A stretch of DNA of 64,000 nucleotides from the NCBI RefSeq assembly GCF_043290135.1, contig NC_134701.1, forward strand, positions 101,138,702-101,202,701, read 5' to 3'. The notes below the pieces were generated by a model. The model saw nothing but the letters and a program-made list of their open reading frames with translations. It was not told the DNA's origin and made no database searches. Positions 47,909-60,176 of the stretch are shown here, piece after piece. Made by a program: the position numbers and the translations under genes. Numbering within the stretch: the first letter of the stretch is position 1; every line of letters starts with the position of its first letter. The stretch is from Rhipicephalus microplus. Its lineage: Eukaryota; Arthropoda; Arachnida; Ixodida; Ixodidae.

Positions 47909-50900
47909 TGCGACGAACTACCGAAGATCCTCCGACGACGACGACGCCGCGACGAAGCTCTCCGAACACAACGCCAACCAGGCAAAGCCCTGACGGCGAA
48001 AGCTCACTTACTAAAGGTGGCCTGACGACGCAACATGGAAGCAGCGGAACAAGCCGACGCAGCCATGACCCGACGCCACGCCCTAACTGTAATGCGAGAC
48101 GGCGAACTAGCGACCTCGACGTTCTTATCGACGGCCACAGTGTGACCGCTCTCGTCGATACTGGAGCCGACTATTCTGTCATCAGTGGGTCGTTCGCCGC
48201 AAAGTTAAAGAAAGTTAGGACAGTGTGGAAGGGCCCTGAAATCCGCACAGCCGGAGGTCATCTCGTAACGCCTGCAGGAATCTGCACAGCGAGAGTCACC
48301 ATTAACGGCCGTATTTATCCTACAGACTTCATAGTCCTACAGCGTTGCTCGAGAGATGTCATCCTTGGCATGGACTTCTTATGCCTCCATGGTGCTGTCA
48401 TCAACCTAAAAACAAAGTCGATAACGTTATTCACAGAAGAAGCACTACCGCCACGCACGCCGTCTGGACACCATGCCTTGAACGTGCTGGAAGAACAAGT
48501 CACCATTCCGCCTCGCTCAAGCGTCATTATTTCAGTCGGCGCTCCTGAATCACTTGACTTCAAAGGCGTCGTTGAAGGCAGTCAGCATCTGTTGGTCACC
48601 CGAAATATTTGCGTCGCAAGAGGAATTGCAGAGCTGCGGGGAGGCAAAGCAACGGTTATGCTCACGAATTTCAGCAATGAGTACAAACATGTGAACAAAG
48701 GAACAACGGTCACATACATCGAAGAAATTGTCGAAGCCACCAGTGCTTTCGCCCTCGCCGATTCTGCGGAACCTGCTCAGAGGAACCAAGCCCCTCCCAT
48801 AGCTTTCGACGTCAATCCCAGACTTCCGAACGATAAGCAAGAACAGCTCAAGGCCCTGCTCCTGCAATACGAAGATTGCTTTTCGTCGTCATCGAAAATT
48901 CGCCAGACCCCAATCACGAAACATCGCATCATAACCGAAGAAAATGCCAGACCACTCCGTCAGAGTCCGTACAGGGTTTCGACGCGAGAACGTGAAGCCA
49001 TGAAGAGACAAGTTGATGAAATGCGGCGGGATGACATTATCCAGCCGTCCAAGAGCCCAAGGGCATCCCCCGTGGTGTTAGTGAAGAAAAAAGATGGGAC
49101 CCTACGTTTCTGCGTCGATTATCGCCGCCTGAACAAAATCACAAGAAAGGACGTGTATCCTCTCCCACGAATAGACGACGCACTTGATCGGCTCCATAAC
49201 GCCAAGTACTTTTCGTCAATGGACCTCAAGACTGGCTATTGGCAAATCGAAGTCGACGAAAGAGACCGAGAGAAGACGGCGTTTATAACACCGGACGGCC
49301 TCTTCGAGTTTAAGGTGATGCCCTTCGGCCTTTGCTCAGCGCCTGCAACTTTTCAACGCGTTATGGATACAGTACTGGCAGGATTGAAGTGGCAGACTTG
49401 CCTTGTGTACTTGGACGACGTCGTGGTGTTTTCCGCGAGTTTCGACGAGCATCTTCGGCACCTTGAAGCTGTACTTCAAGCCATCAAGACTTCCGGACTC
49501 ACACTGAAGCCAGAAAAGTGCAGATTTGCGTATGAAGAGCTCTTGTTTCTGGGGCACGTTATCAGCAAGTCTGGAGTTCGTCCTGATCCACGGAAAAAAG
49601 CCGCCATCGCCGACTTCCCGCCGCCCACTGACAAGAAAGCCGTGCGCCGATTTCTAGGCCTGTGCGCCTATTATAGGCGGTTCGTGAAAAACTTCGCCCG
49701 CATCGCCGATCCTCTCACTAACCTTACCAAGGCCGAAGTGGAGTTCAAGTGGGAAACGCCACAGGAACACGCTTTCCAGGAGCTTAAACATCGCCTCCAG
49801 ACGCCTCCGTTACTTGCCCATTTCGACGAATTCGCCGAGACAGAAATACATACTGACGCAAGCGGCGTAGGTCTTGGCGCCGTTCTTGTGCAGAGGGCTG
49901 ACGGACTTGAAAGGGTTATTAGTTACGCCAGCCGATCGTTATTCCAAAGCAGAAGCAAATTATTCCACAACAGAAAAGGAGTGCCTCGCCATCATCTGGG
50001 CTACGTCGAAATTTCGCCCATACCTCTACGGCAGGCCCTTCAAAGTTGTGAGCGACCACCACGCCTTGTGTTGGCTAGCCACTTTGAAGGACCCTTCAGG
50101 TCGCCTCGCACGATGGAGCCTGAGACTTCAAGAATATGACATTACTGTCATTTACAAGTCCGGCAAAAAACACTCCGACGCCGACTGTCTCTCTCGTGCG
50201 CCTGTCGACCAACCGCTAGCCGACGACCCGGATGACGACTACTTCTTGGGAACGATCACTACCGACGACTTCGCTGAACGACAGCGGGCCGACCCGGAAC
50301 TTAAGGCCCTAATAGAATACCTCGAAGGCAGGACCGCCGAAGTCCCGAAGGAATTCAAGCGCGCACTTGCGTCGTTTTTTCTACGAAACGGTCTTCTACA
50401 AAAGAAAAACTTTTCACCGCTTCGGGCTAAGTACCTCCTTGTGGTGCCTTCAGCGTTGCGACCAGAACTCCTGCAGGCCCTGCACGACGATCCGACGGCA
50501 GGGCACCTCGGTGTTTCTCGCACGCTAGCGAGGATACAAGAAAGGTACTACTGGCCGCGTCTTACCACCGACGTCACTCGTTATGTGAGGACATGCCGGG
50601 ACTGTCAGCGACGCAAGACACCGCCGACAAGGCCAGCGGGACTTCTGCAGCCAATAGATTCACCTTGCCGACCTTTCCAGCAGATTGGTATGGACCTACT
50701 GGGGCCGTTCCCGACGTCGGCTTTCGGAAACAAGTGGATCGTGGTAGCTACCGACTACCTCACCCGCTACGCCGAGACAAAAGCCCTGCCATAAGGCAGT
50801 GCATCCGAGGTAGCTAAGTTCTTCGTCGAAAATATCGTCCTACGTCACGGCGCCCCGGAGGTCCTTATCACCGACAGAGGAACGGCATTCACTGCCGACT

Positions 50901-51528
50901 TAACTCAAGCGATCTTGGCATACAGCCAAACAAACCACCGCCGGACGACAGCGTACCACCCACAGACCAACGGCCTCACCGAGCGGCTTAACAAGACGAT
51001 CGCCGACATGCTGTCAATGTACGTCGATGTCGAACACAAGACGTGGGATGCCATTCTTCCGTATGTGACCTTCGCATACAACACGGCGGTGCAGGAGACG
51101 ACGCAGATATCTCCATACAAATTGGTCTACGGAAGGAGCCCGACAACGACGCTCGATGCCATGTTACCCAACGTCACCGACGAAGAAAACCTCGATGTGA
51201 GCGAGTACCTTCATCGCGCCGAAGAAGCCCGACAACTTGCGCGGCTCCGTATCAAGAATCAACAGACGACCGACAGCCACCGTTACAACCTTCGACGACG
51301 CTTCGTGGAATACCAGCCCGGTGAGCGTGTTTGGGTGTGGACGCCGATACGCCGACGTGGACTAAGTGAAAAGCTTCTGCGACGGTACTTCGGACCGTAC
51401 AGGTGGTTCGACGTCTCGGCCCACTTGATTAGGAGGTTGTCCCCGACGGCATCACGAACTCTCAACGACGCCGATCACGACCTGAAGTCGTCCATGTCGC
51501 ACGCCTAAAGCCGTTTCTTGCGCGTCAA
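47869..51528 (+). pseudogene. Pol of the youngest gypsy copy: protease-RT-RNaseH-integrase, broken
   Basis: The -1 frame is open from the heptamer to 50139. Protease DTGAD is at 48157, RT follows with YLDD at 49408-49419, and the RNase H start has TDASG. An inserted T near 49944 shifts the frame; the correct one continues from about 49940 to 50794 with the rest of RNase H, the HHCC finger and the first Asp of the integrase core. An A-to-T change at 50793-50795 makes a TAA. Beyond it the core resumes with ITDRGT and TERLNK. A 1-bp deletion near 51403 destroys the GPY/F end (GPYRWFDV), and the family stop codon has become TCA. Four separate hits despite near-identical LTRs suggest the element arrived already defective or that mutation has been concentrated in pol. 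Confidence 0.93.
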
Positions 51529-51619
51529 CAAACTGAAACAGTGCTTTTTTGTATTATTGTTGTATTGTAATTTATTCATTGTACTTTCTTGCATTATTAT
51601 TGTACCTTCATCTTTAGTT

Positions 51620-51653
51620 AAAGCATCGAGACGATGCCTTTTTCAGAGGGGGG
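51620..51653 (+). promoter_or_regulatory. Polypurine tract with upstream hairpin
   Basis: AGAGGGGGG at 51645-51653 lies 3 nt before the 3' LTR. Upstream, GCATCG AGA CGATGC forms a perfect small hairpin. Confidence 0.7.
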
Positions 51654-51656
51654 CAA

Positions 51657-52063
51657 TGCCACGTTCCATTTCCCAAGCTTTTGTTATCGTCCCAAAACAC
51701 CACACGATTCTCAGCGCAAACCGCGCCTGCAGTTTTCGAGAGGGTTCCGGACTGTAGTAGATCATTTCGATAAGATCACGCCCACTGTGCGAATGGTACA
51801 GATTGTTCTGGAACGTACGCCGCCGCCAGCGGTAGCACTAGAACATTCGACGGCGGGAGTATGAATGCCGACGCGCTTCGCCGCTTGTCAGTTGTTGATC
51901 GAAGGCCGACGCTCCGTTCGCCGCTATCAGTCCTAGACTGCTATCTGTGCGAGACTGCTGCTATAATTGGACTTTCCGTTTACCGGGCACAGGTTCGCCT
52001 AAATAAACAGTTAAATCCCAACACGAAGTCTCCTGTCTTCGGCCACGTCATGACCCCGTGACA
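51657..52063 (+). repeat. 3' LTR of the youngest gypsy copy
   Basis: A 407-bp LTR with four differences from the 5' LTR. TATAAA is changed to TATGAA. Confidence 0.95.
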
Positions 52064-55000
52064 ATATTCATCACGCTGTGAAATATTCTTGCCAATAAAA
52101 ATGCGTCTTTCTTTTGAAACATCGATTGCGGATGCCTTTTGAGTACCGTCGTATGATATCACTTCTCTTTCCTCTATTTAGTTTTTTATTTGTGTCAACT
52201 TTATTTGAGAAAGAATCCTCAATTATATTTCTTGACATGGCAAAGATATGCTGTGACGCAGCATTTTTTGAAAAAGAAATAATATTACAGTATATCTGCG
52301 AAGATACACTGTAAAAACATTGACCCTTAAGGCCGTTTAAGTCAAGCAAAACATACTTTCGTGTAACCTACATTTGCAAAATATAGATGTAAGGGCGTTT
52401 TCCCTTCACAAACAGCCTCTAACAAGGTTGTTTTCGCTAGAACCCTCTAATGAGTAACGGGTTTTTGTAGTTATCAAAACACCGGTGGTCTATATAGCAG
52501 TGAGCGCAATGATAAATGGGACTCAACGTTGAAAATTGTTTGAATGCTGGAAGAGGTTACATTAAAAGATGATTTCTTTTCAGGTCTTTCTACAACTATA
52601 GTACAAATTTTTACCTATTCTCCTAAAGTTTAGTGCTCATTTGTATGGAACAAAAAAACTGCCACTAGTACTGAACAGCGGCTAAAGATACTGGGCTATA
52701 TTAAACCAGATTAACACTTCGAAGCTACGTAGCGCGAGTGCTTTGTCCTTGTGGTATTTTACGACATGCGCGGTTGCGTATACTGTCTGACGTATGTTTG
52801 TGTATTCTATACTGATGTCATATGCAAAGCATCTTCCCTGATAGGTAGATTTTGTTTTTCACGCTTTTTCTATGATATTGTCGTTAAGGTCACTTTAAAC
52901 ACCCAATCGTATAAAAGTTCTTAAAGGTGAAAGAAACCTTTCTTAGGGATTAGGAGTGTTAAATAAAGAGATGGTAGACCTCCTTTAGAGCGTAAACTAT
53001 TTACTGCGTGTCCGTCTATTTACTGGTTCTTTAACGCAGGAATCAATATGGGACATCGAAGTGAACCTGCACGAGGTAGCAAAGACAAGAGAATCAGCAG
53101 GGCATTAAACTGTAACTACTCTGTAGTTACGGCTTTTGACGACGATAGTTTTCTCGGATACTTCGACGCAATAACTTCGACCTGTCTGCCTGTCGCCTTG
53201 GCTGTTTGTTTAGAAAAAAATTATTTCGTTATGGGACGCTAGAAGCTCATGGAACCACTGACATTGCAACAAGTAAAATAACTAAGAAATGACAAAGTAC
53301 AGCATGCCGTTGTCAAATAGGAAATAAATGCGGCGCCGAAGGCGCTTTGTCTCAGATTCACACATACCTTATCAACCCTTCATCGCCCATGCGACTGTCC
53401 CGGCATGTCTTCCCCCCCATCCCAGGGTCGTTTGTGGGGGAAGTTTTTGTTTCGGGAAGAAGGCCATACCCTGGCAAGGGGGCCGCCGCTCGGCGCCAGG
53501 CGCCAAACAGACGCGGCCTGCCTCCTAGCGTACAAGCCCGGGAGACCCAACATAGGGGCTACCCTTCGGGGCAGTAATTCAATCACAACACACAAAGCGG
53601 ACATTCTATGCCACAGCCCAGCATACTAGTCTGAATGACGAATACTGGAAGGCAAGCCCTGTCAGCTGGATTCACGGCCGCTTACAGAAAAGAAGATCAT
53701 GGGCCCTTGGCCGACAGTTTCGCATACGCGTAAAGCCACGAAAGCCCTCTTGTGCTTCGTAAGGATAACCAGACTTCACGAGCGCATGTGAAAGAACAGT
53801 GTGGGACCGGGCTGTGTAGTCGCCAGCTGACTATTCATCCTTCTCTTTCTTACTCCTCTTCTTTTCTATCTCCTTCCTTTCATTTGCTCCCCCCTTTCCC
53901 TCACTTAAAGTGTAGGGTAGCCGACCGAGCAAAGCTTGAATAACCTCCCTGCCTTTCTTCTCTATTTATCTGGCTCTCTCTCTTTTTTTTATTTTCTTTG
54001 TTTTTTCCTACTTAGTGCAAGTGCTGGATGTCACGCGTAAGGTACGCAACAATCGAACGAGTACAGATGCGGCTAGTTGAAGTTGATCTGTGGCTGCTAT
54101 GACTGCGAATGCTATAAAATGATTAGAAGCCGCAAAGAACACAAGTTTCACATAAACTTACAAACTAGTTATACTACATGTGTTAAGGTTTGAAATGACT
54201 AACACAGCATCAAAAACATCGCAGTGGCATTGATGCACCATATTTGACTATGAAGAAGATACCCGAGTTAAACTGGGTGATTTGGAAGCCGTTATAAAGA
54301 CGCGCGCGCTAGGCATATGACTTACCAACGGACAGAACACTGACAGTATCTAGGGGGTTTACTGGTGAACACATATCACGCACCCTTGTATGACGGTCTA
54401 AAATAAAACACATCCTAATGCACACAAATGCCAATCTCTGCAGTGGAGCACAATGTTGGCAAACACAAAGCATTAGTGTCCTAATGGCAAGACTTACACG
54501 ACCCGCGAGTGAAGCCGCACCAGTGAAAGCTGGCGCCTGTATCTTCAGAGAACGAGGCTCAGCAAGTGCTACTCAGTTGTAGTCGAAGTATAAGTGATGA
54601 ATGCATTCTCTCATTCGTGTTCAGCGCGAACGGCTCGGCGGAGGCAAAAGCCTCGCAAATTAGGGCTGTGATTCTCAATGCGCGTGTCCGTCTCATCTAA
54701 GAAACCATGATCATTCAGCGTTCTTTTAGCTAATACGGATCACGAACTTATGCCGATAATCATTGAGCCTTGTGCATATCAAACCCTATGTGACAACGTA
54801 AGGAGTTGGGAGAGTGCAGTCACGTACATGTGCCTATATTTATTAGGCCTTACGTATATGAAACTGTCTGTGACAGCATTAGTTGAAAGGGCATATGCCA
54901 TCTGCGAGCTTTTTTTCATGTCATAAAAGACAGAAGTCATTCACCAGACTGCATTTAGTCGTCGCTGTGCTTGAAACAATATAAGCAAAATTTAGCAACA

Positions 55001-56756
55001 GCTACTACGCCCACTGCAGGCTTTCGCACTGCACTGGGCGTAGTCAGGCTGATGATGATGATGACGACGATTAGGTTCATGATAATGATGATGATGATGA
55101 TGATGACAGCGAGCATTTCTTATAATTCCGGCCATCTTACAAGCGCTGCGTTGAGTGACAACTTGCGCCTTCTTTCGAGGTGTGGTTGACTGAGTTGTGC
55201 TTTTTTGCATGTTTTTCTGCAAAGATGTAGGAACGAGAACGTGCAAAACCGTACAAAAAGGTAAGAATGCTCAAATAATGCGATTTATAGCAAGCTGTAG
55301 TATGTATGGTAAGGAACAACAGCGGCCTAATTTATAAACGCAATTACCAAGGAAATATAAATTCTACAACTTTTTGCAAGAATATTGTTTACACAAACGG
55401 AACGTTTACTGGGTCGACAACATTTCAAGAGCATGCTATGTATATATACGCAGAAACATTCGATGAGGGGGTGGCATGATAATCTTTTCTCTTCTTCAAT
55501 GACTAAAGTGAATTGTCAGTAAAGACAGAGTAGTATTTTTATTATGATCTACCACGGTGTTGGAAACCGTTTGCCATTTCGATGCGTCTATACAGTGATG
55601 CTGCAGCCTTTCTTTTAATTTGCTGTTTTGCCTATATAGCGCGCCTGACAGTTCTGACAGGGAATGAGGTTGAAGACGCCAGGATATCTTTACTTTTCAA
55701 AGCAGTATTTGACCCATACAAGTTTTTATTCAAGCTTCCGCGAATCAATATGGCAGATCTTGCACTTCGTAGTCATAATCGTGCGTAGGGTAGTGAGGCC
55801 CGCTTTTAAGTTCACATCGCCCTGGCAGGGGAGTCACCTGTTTGCCTTTTTCCTGCTTTCATAGATTGTCTGGGGTAGCCATTGCTTATCAAATATTGTG
55901 GCGCTCTCTTCCACTCAGCTTTGTGTACGTTGGACGTAGAACTTCTTTCGTATGTGTGGTTAAAGAGTGTTGATGCCACAGAACGTTTTGTCAAGTGAGA
56001 TGGGCGAAATCAATAAGACAGGAGCCTTGCATGCATAGGGCTTTGGTAAACTCTTCTTCATATGTCAGATGCATACTTATTACTCCGTCGTCTAGGAAAA
56101 TCAAGCGACCATTTATTTTTTCGTCCACGGTGAAATCAACTATGACCTAGAGTGAGTACAGGTGCTCCAGAAAAGGGACAGCATCTTCAAGACAAATAAC
56201 ACTTAAAGAGTTATCTACGTACTTCAGTAATTTGTTCAGTGCACGCTAAACAGCGACGCAGAATTTGATCTGCAATGGCTACCCCAGCCGACCTATTATA
56301 ACAGAAGAAAGGCGTGCAGCTGACTTCCCTGACTAGGCAATGATAACAAAGAAGAGCGCTTCTCTCGCCTACACACGATTGTGACTACGAATTGCGAGTC
56401 TGTCATATCCCTTCAAGCGAGCTGAAACAAAAACTTGTCTGAGTCAAAGACTGCTTTGAATTGGGAGGGTATCCTGGTGTCTTGTACAAATTTCTGTATC
56501 AGCACTACCGGGTATGCTACCTATGTGTGACTGCAAACTTTAAAAGCAGGCTACAACATCACTGCATAGACGTAGCCAGAGGACACATGGTTTCGAGCAC
56601 CCTGGCAGAGAATACTGGATAGACTGGACCGTGCCTTGAATGGCAATTGGCTTCAGTCATTGAAGAGGAAATATTATCCTGCCAGCCACTCATCAAATAT
56701 TTCTGCATACAAACTACACATGACACAATAAATCAAACACGCGGTTTGCTGAGGTA
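52064..56756. other. Intergenic stretch, no gene seen
   Basis: Mostly AT-rich, with a GC-rich island at about 53380-53600 that gives overlapping frames on both strands but no motif. A (GAT)n-type triplet array lies at 55051-55107. Confidence 0.55.
55051..55107. repeat. (GAT)n triplet array
   Basis: Interrupted GAT/GAC units. Confidence 0.9.
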
Positions 56757-57010
56757 CACTCTTAAAAAAAGTTAGTAGAAAGGTAGCAACTGTAAGCAAA
56801 TAGGTAGTAACTACGGCGGTTACTACCTTTCTTAGACCGTTACTGCCCTTTTGCTACCTCTTTAATACCTACGTTAGTAAATAGTTACTAGCTGCTACCA
56901 TTACTAACTTTTTGCGACCTGTTTACTACCTACGTTAGTAAAAAGTTAGTAACTGGAATGAAATAAGTTGTAACTGCACCCATTACTAAATTTATTGCCC
57001 TGTTACTACC
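56757..57010. repeat. Left terminal region with GTAGTAAC arrays
   Basis: It contains many partly inverted copies of GTAGTAAC, GTTACTAC and GTTAGTAA, for example the hairpin AGGTAGTAAC...GTTACTACCT near 56800-56830. Confidence 0.7.
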
Positions 57011-57059
57011 ATTTTGCTACCCGGCTGTTGACTATCTAATCCAAAATAGTGTGTGAATC

Positions 57060-58195
57060 TGTCACAAAACGAGCACTCAAAAAGGGCGCGCCACCCAAAT
57101 TCGCGTGACGAAACGCCCGAGTGACGCCGGGAGGTCAATGATAAAAAAGAAAACAAACATCCAAAGACTCCCCGGGCGCGCGACTCTCTCCCTCGGAAGC
57201 GTAGGCTCGCCGACGAAACCTCCTCGCATCGGCAGCCGAGCAAGCCCTAGAAAGTTTTCGATGGGAAGGGGCGGGGTGATGCAGGGTTGCGTCATCTTTC
57301 GCGGACGGCCCTCGTACCGTCTCTCCCTTCCCCAGCCTTCGCTGCGTATCGCATCGACGAAATGATGAGAACTTTCTGGAATCTCGCGCGGAAGGTATTA
57401 AATCGAGCAGCCGAGATGGGAGATCAGGAGAAGAAGGAAGTTAGTGCCAGTGTGCGTGGGGTTATTCCGCCGCGTCTGTCGGTGAAGGTTTTGTCCTAAG
57501 TGACAAAGCAGGTGAAGAAGAAAGTATGCTCCAGAGCGCGTAGGGTGTTCCGCCTTGTGGACGAAGCCTTTTGTCCTCAGTGACAAAGGAGGAGAAGAAG
57601 ATGATTTTCACCTGAGGGTTTGAAGACTCGAGCTACAGGCAAGAGTGTGTTTCTACCACTATCGAGCGAAGACGCATGGCAACAGCTGCGTGTGTGAAGC
57701 CGACGTGTTTCCGGCGAAGAAGTTTGGAGCCTGGAGAGCGGTCAATTGAAGACGCGAGGTTTCCTGGAAGAGAAACTTCGGAGGCAGAGGAGCGACAACA
57801 ACACTGGACTTTGAGTGAGTGATTCTCGGAAGAGTATCATTCAGACTTTTGTTCCAAGAACTTTGGACTGAATAAGTTTTCTAACTCTGTAGTTTTTAAG
57901 TGTCTTGGTTGTTCTGCATAGTACGTTATTTGAATGGTGACATATTGTATTCAACTATTGTCGAGTGTACATACTTGTGTATCGTTTTGATCTGCCAAAA
58001 TTGAGAACATAATTTTGTTTTGTTTATCAACTTTCAGCTCTGACTTGTTCTTTCGGTCGCAGCCGGCTTCCACTGGCGCGCCAAATGGGACCACTTCTAA
58101 ATTGTCCACGCTTTCGTGGTGTGGTTCGGGGGGCCAATACTTCGGCCCTTGGAATTAGCCCGGCGATCGCCTCCCAAATTAACGGGACCGTGACA
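57060..58195 (+). repeat. Probable solo LTR (about 1.1 kb)
   Basis: The unit starts TGTCAC and ends GTGACA, like retroelement LTRs, and has a TATTAAA box near 57396, a GC-rich leader and AT-rich later part. The outer five bases are GAATC on the left and GATTC on the right, so the termini can be read either as a 5-bp target duplication with one mismatch or as an 11-bp perfect inverted repeat (GAATCTGTCAC). A TGGCGCGCC at 58074-58082 looks like a primer-binding site and would instead put the LTR end near 58072. No internal coding region is attached. Orientation is inferred from the TATA-like box. Confidence 0.4.
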
Positions 58196-58895
58196 GATTC
58201 CTATTCTGATAATTTATGCGACGAATTGTCTCGGCGTATATTATAAACAGAAAAATGACGCAGAAGATATCTGTAGATCGAGAGAATACATTTTGTTTTA
58301 AATTACGCAACCGAAACATGTAAACGTCAATCTGATATAGTCGAAACGGAGAAGTACAAGTTAATGAACCGTAAGCAAGCGCTACACGCGTTGTAATAGA
58401 CAACTGCGACAAACTTATTAAATTGTAGCAAATATTAACAAGCTCGGCTTATCAAAATACCCAAACGGTCACAATTAGCCCCGATGACGGTCACAATTAT
58501 TCCACTGCAGCGTCCCCAAATATCACTGTTTTGCCCCACCAAGCCACAAAAACAATTATCATCATTTAAACGCTGATATATTAGCTATGCGAAGCGTTCA
58601 AGTGCACTGAGAATAGGTTCGGTACCTTGTTTCGGCCGCTGTACATAATATCTTTTTGTGGCCATTTTATTAAAAATAAATATGAAATATATTCTTTTAT
58701 AAGTAACCTGCTTAAACGTCTTGTGCTACATCACCAAACACACGTAATCAGGTCGTATATTATAGTGCTATAGGTTCAAATTTCTTGTAATTCATCCTGA
58801 AAGACAAATGCTCCCTTGTGCCATACATGCCCCTGCAAAGTAGGGGCTATATATACCCCTCGCTTACTTCATACTACATGTAAGAGTAACAAATA

Positions 58896-60092
58896 GTGGC
58901 TCCACTTTCAGCTTCGGTAGGAGACGGACGAGGTGCTTCGGCAGCCGCTGCTGGCCGCGGTGTTAGGTTCCCTTCTGCACCATCGGATTACCGGTTTTCG
59001 TTGTCTACATTGCCGTCGGGTGATAGTATGGAAGAGTGTGTGTTTCTGCACGGTTATTTGGAAAAAAGACCATACCGGTTGGAAGACTTTCGGGCTCCGT
59101 TAGAAGAAGTGGGATTCATCAAGGCGATCACTGGTATTGGAGCCTTCCAGATGAATCACATCTGGCTGGTGAAGATGCGAAGCAAGGATGTCAAAGATGC
59201 ATTGCTCAAAACTGGTGAACTCCGAGTCAAAGGTGGCTTCTGTGGTATCATCGACCCTATCCAACATAATGTAACCGTGAAAATCCACTGGGTTGACTTT
59301 GCGGTCTCGAATGAGAGCATTCGACAAGCGTTAGGTGAGTTCGGTGAAGTTCTGGAGGTTTCCAGCGACAACTGGACCGTCGAGGGCTTTGAACACGCGA
59401 TATCGACGACAAGGGTGGTGCGACTGAAACTGAAGAAAGGCGTGGTGCTAGAAGACTTGCCCCACCTTTTTAACTTTGAAGGGGGCACCGTCCTTCTTGT
59501 GGCCCCAGGTCGGGCACCGCTTCGCCTAAGGTGTCACATGCAAGGGCATATACGACGAGACTGCCAGACTCCCCGATGTGGTGTATGCCGAGCGTTTGGA
59601 CATGAAAGTCAAGGTTGCGTCAGGAGTTATGCCAGAGTAACGAAGACCGCACTACCAACAGACGACGCCCAAGATAATCCAATGGACGCCGAAGAGGCTG
59701 AGGAGATGTCCCCTGGCAGCAATGCCGTGGAACCCGACGCCACGGTTCAGGCAACTGGAGAAGAGAGAGCCGACGCGACAACGCAAGACGGCGAAAACTC
59801 AACGAAAGATTCTGAGGAGTTCGCCGCAACTGGCGGCCAGCAGGACATTCAAGAATCGATGGAGGAAGACATGGGTACCAGTGGCGAGATCGCTCCGCCA
59901 GAAGCCAGCACAAAGTCTCCGGAAGCGACCACGGGACACGGCAAGCGTAACCGAGTGGAAAGCACGGAACGCAACCTGAAACGCCGGGAGTGTCTGTGGC
60001 ATCGCATCACGGGCGCTAAGAGTAAAAAATATGCCCTCGAAACTTGGTTGGCGTCATCGTCGCCAGTTTGGAGACAGGATCGAGACGCGTAA
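58896..60092 (+). CDS. LINE ORF1, RNA-binding gag-like protein
   Basis: The frame is open for 398 codons after a TAA at 58887-58889. Its first codon is GTG in the context AATAGTGGCTCC, probably a mutated ATG; the next in-frame ATG is near codon 45. An N-terminal region of unclear fold (about 45-200) is followed by paired zinc knuckles near 210-240. The first knuckle reads LRLRCHMQGHIRRDC, with Arg where the first Cys is expected. The second, CGVCRAFGHESQGC, is intact. An acidic, low-complexity stretch follows, and the C-terminus is basic (KRNRVESTERNLKRRE). ORF1 proteins of this type bind element RNA and form the ribonucleoprotein particle. The frame is otherwise intact. Confidence 0.7.
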   Translation: MAPLSASVGDGRGASAAAAGRGVRFPSAPSDYRFSLSTLPSGDSMEECVFLHGYLEKRPYRLEDFRAPLEEVGFIKAITGIGAFQMNHIWLVKMRSKDVKDALLKTGELRVKGGFCGIIDPIQHNVTVKIHWVDFAVSNESIRQALGEFGEVLEVSSDNWTVEGFEHAISTTRVVRLKLKKGVVLEDLPHLFNFEGGTVLLVAPGRAPLRLRCHMQGHIRRDCQTPRCGVCRAFGHESQGCVRSYARVTKTALPTDDAQDNPMDAEEAEEMSPGSNAVEPDATVQATGEERADATTQDGENSTKDSEEFAATGGQQDIQESMEEDMGTSGEIAPPEASTKSPEATTGHGKRNRVESTERNLKRRECLWHRITGAKSKKYALETWLASSSPVWRQDRDA

Positions 60093-60176
60093 GAGACTGG
60101 TTTTCCCACTGCACGGTATACGAGACACGGTAAGCGCAGCTTTGTAGTTTTCAACTTTGTCATCAACACGGCTAGC

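Larger units (their letters stand above)
46084..52063 (+). mobile_element. Ty3/gypsy LTR retrotransposon (youngest copy), nearly complete
   Basis: A 5,980-bp element of the same family as those at 15-27 kb. The LTRs (46084-46490 and 51657-52063) differ at only four positions of 407, about 1%, so it inserted most recently. All signals are present: TATA/initiator, primer-binding site, frameshift signal and polypurine tract. Coding defects are one gag frameshift and, in pol, two frameshifts and a nonsense codon, plus loss of the normal pol stop. The flanks TAAT (left) and ATAT (right) do not match, so no target-site duplication is visible. Confidence 0.95.

Noticed and set aside
53328..53629. 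Overlapping open frames in a GC-rich island
   Set aside because: There are several frames on both strands of similar length with no motif. Base composition alone explains them.
58074..58092. Primer-binding site TGGCGCGCC implying LTR end near 58072
   Set aside because: It is kept only as an alternative. The TGTCAC...GTGACA termini with matching 5-bp flanks fit a solo LTR ending at 58195 better.
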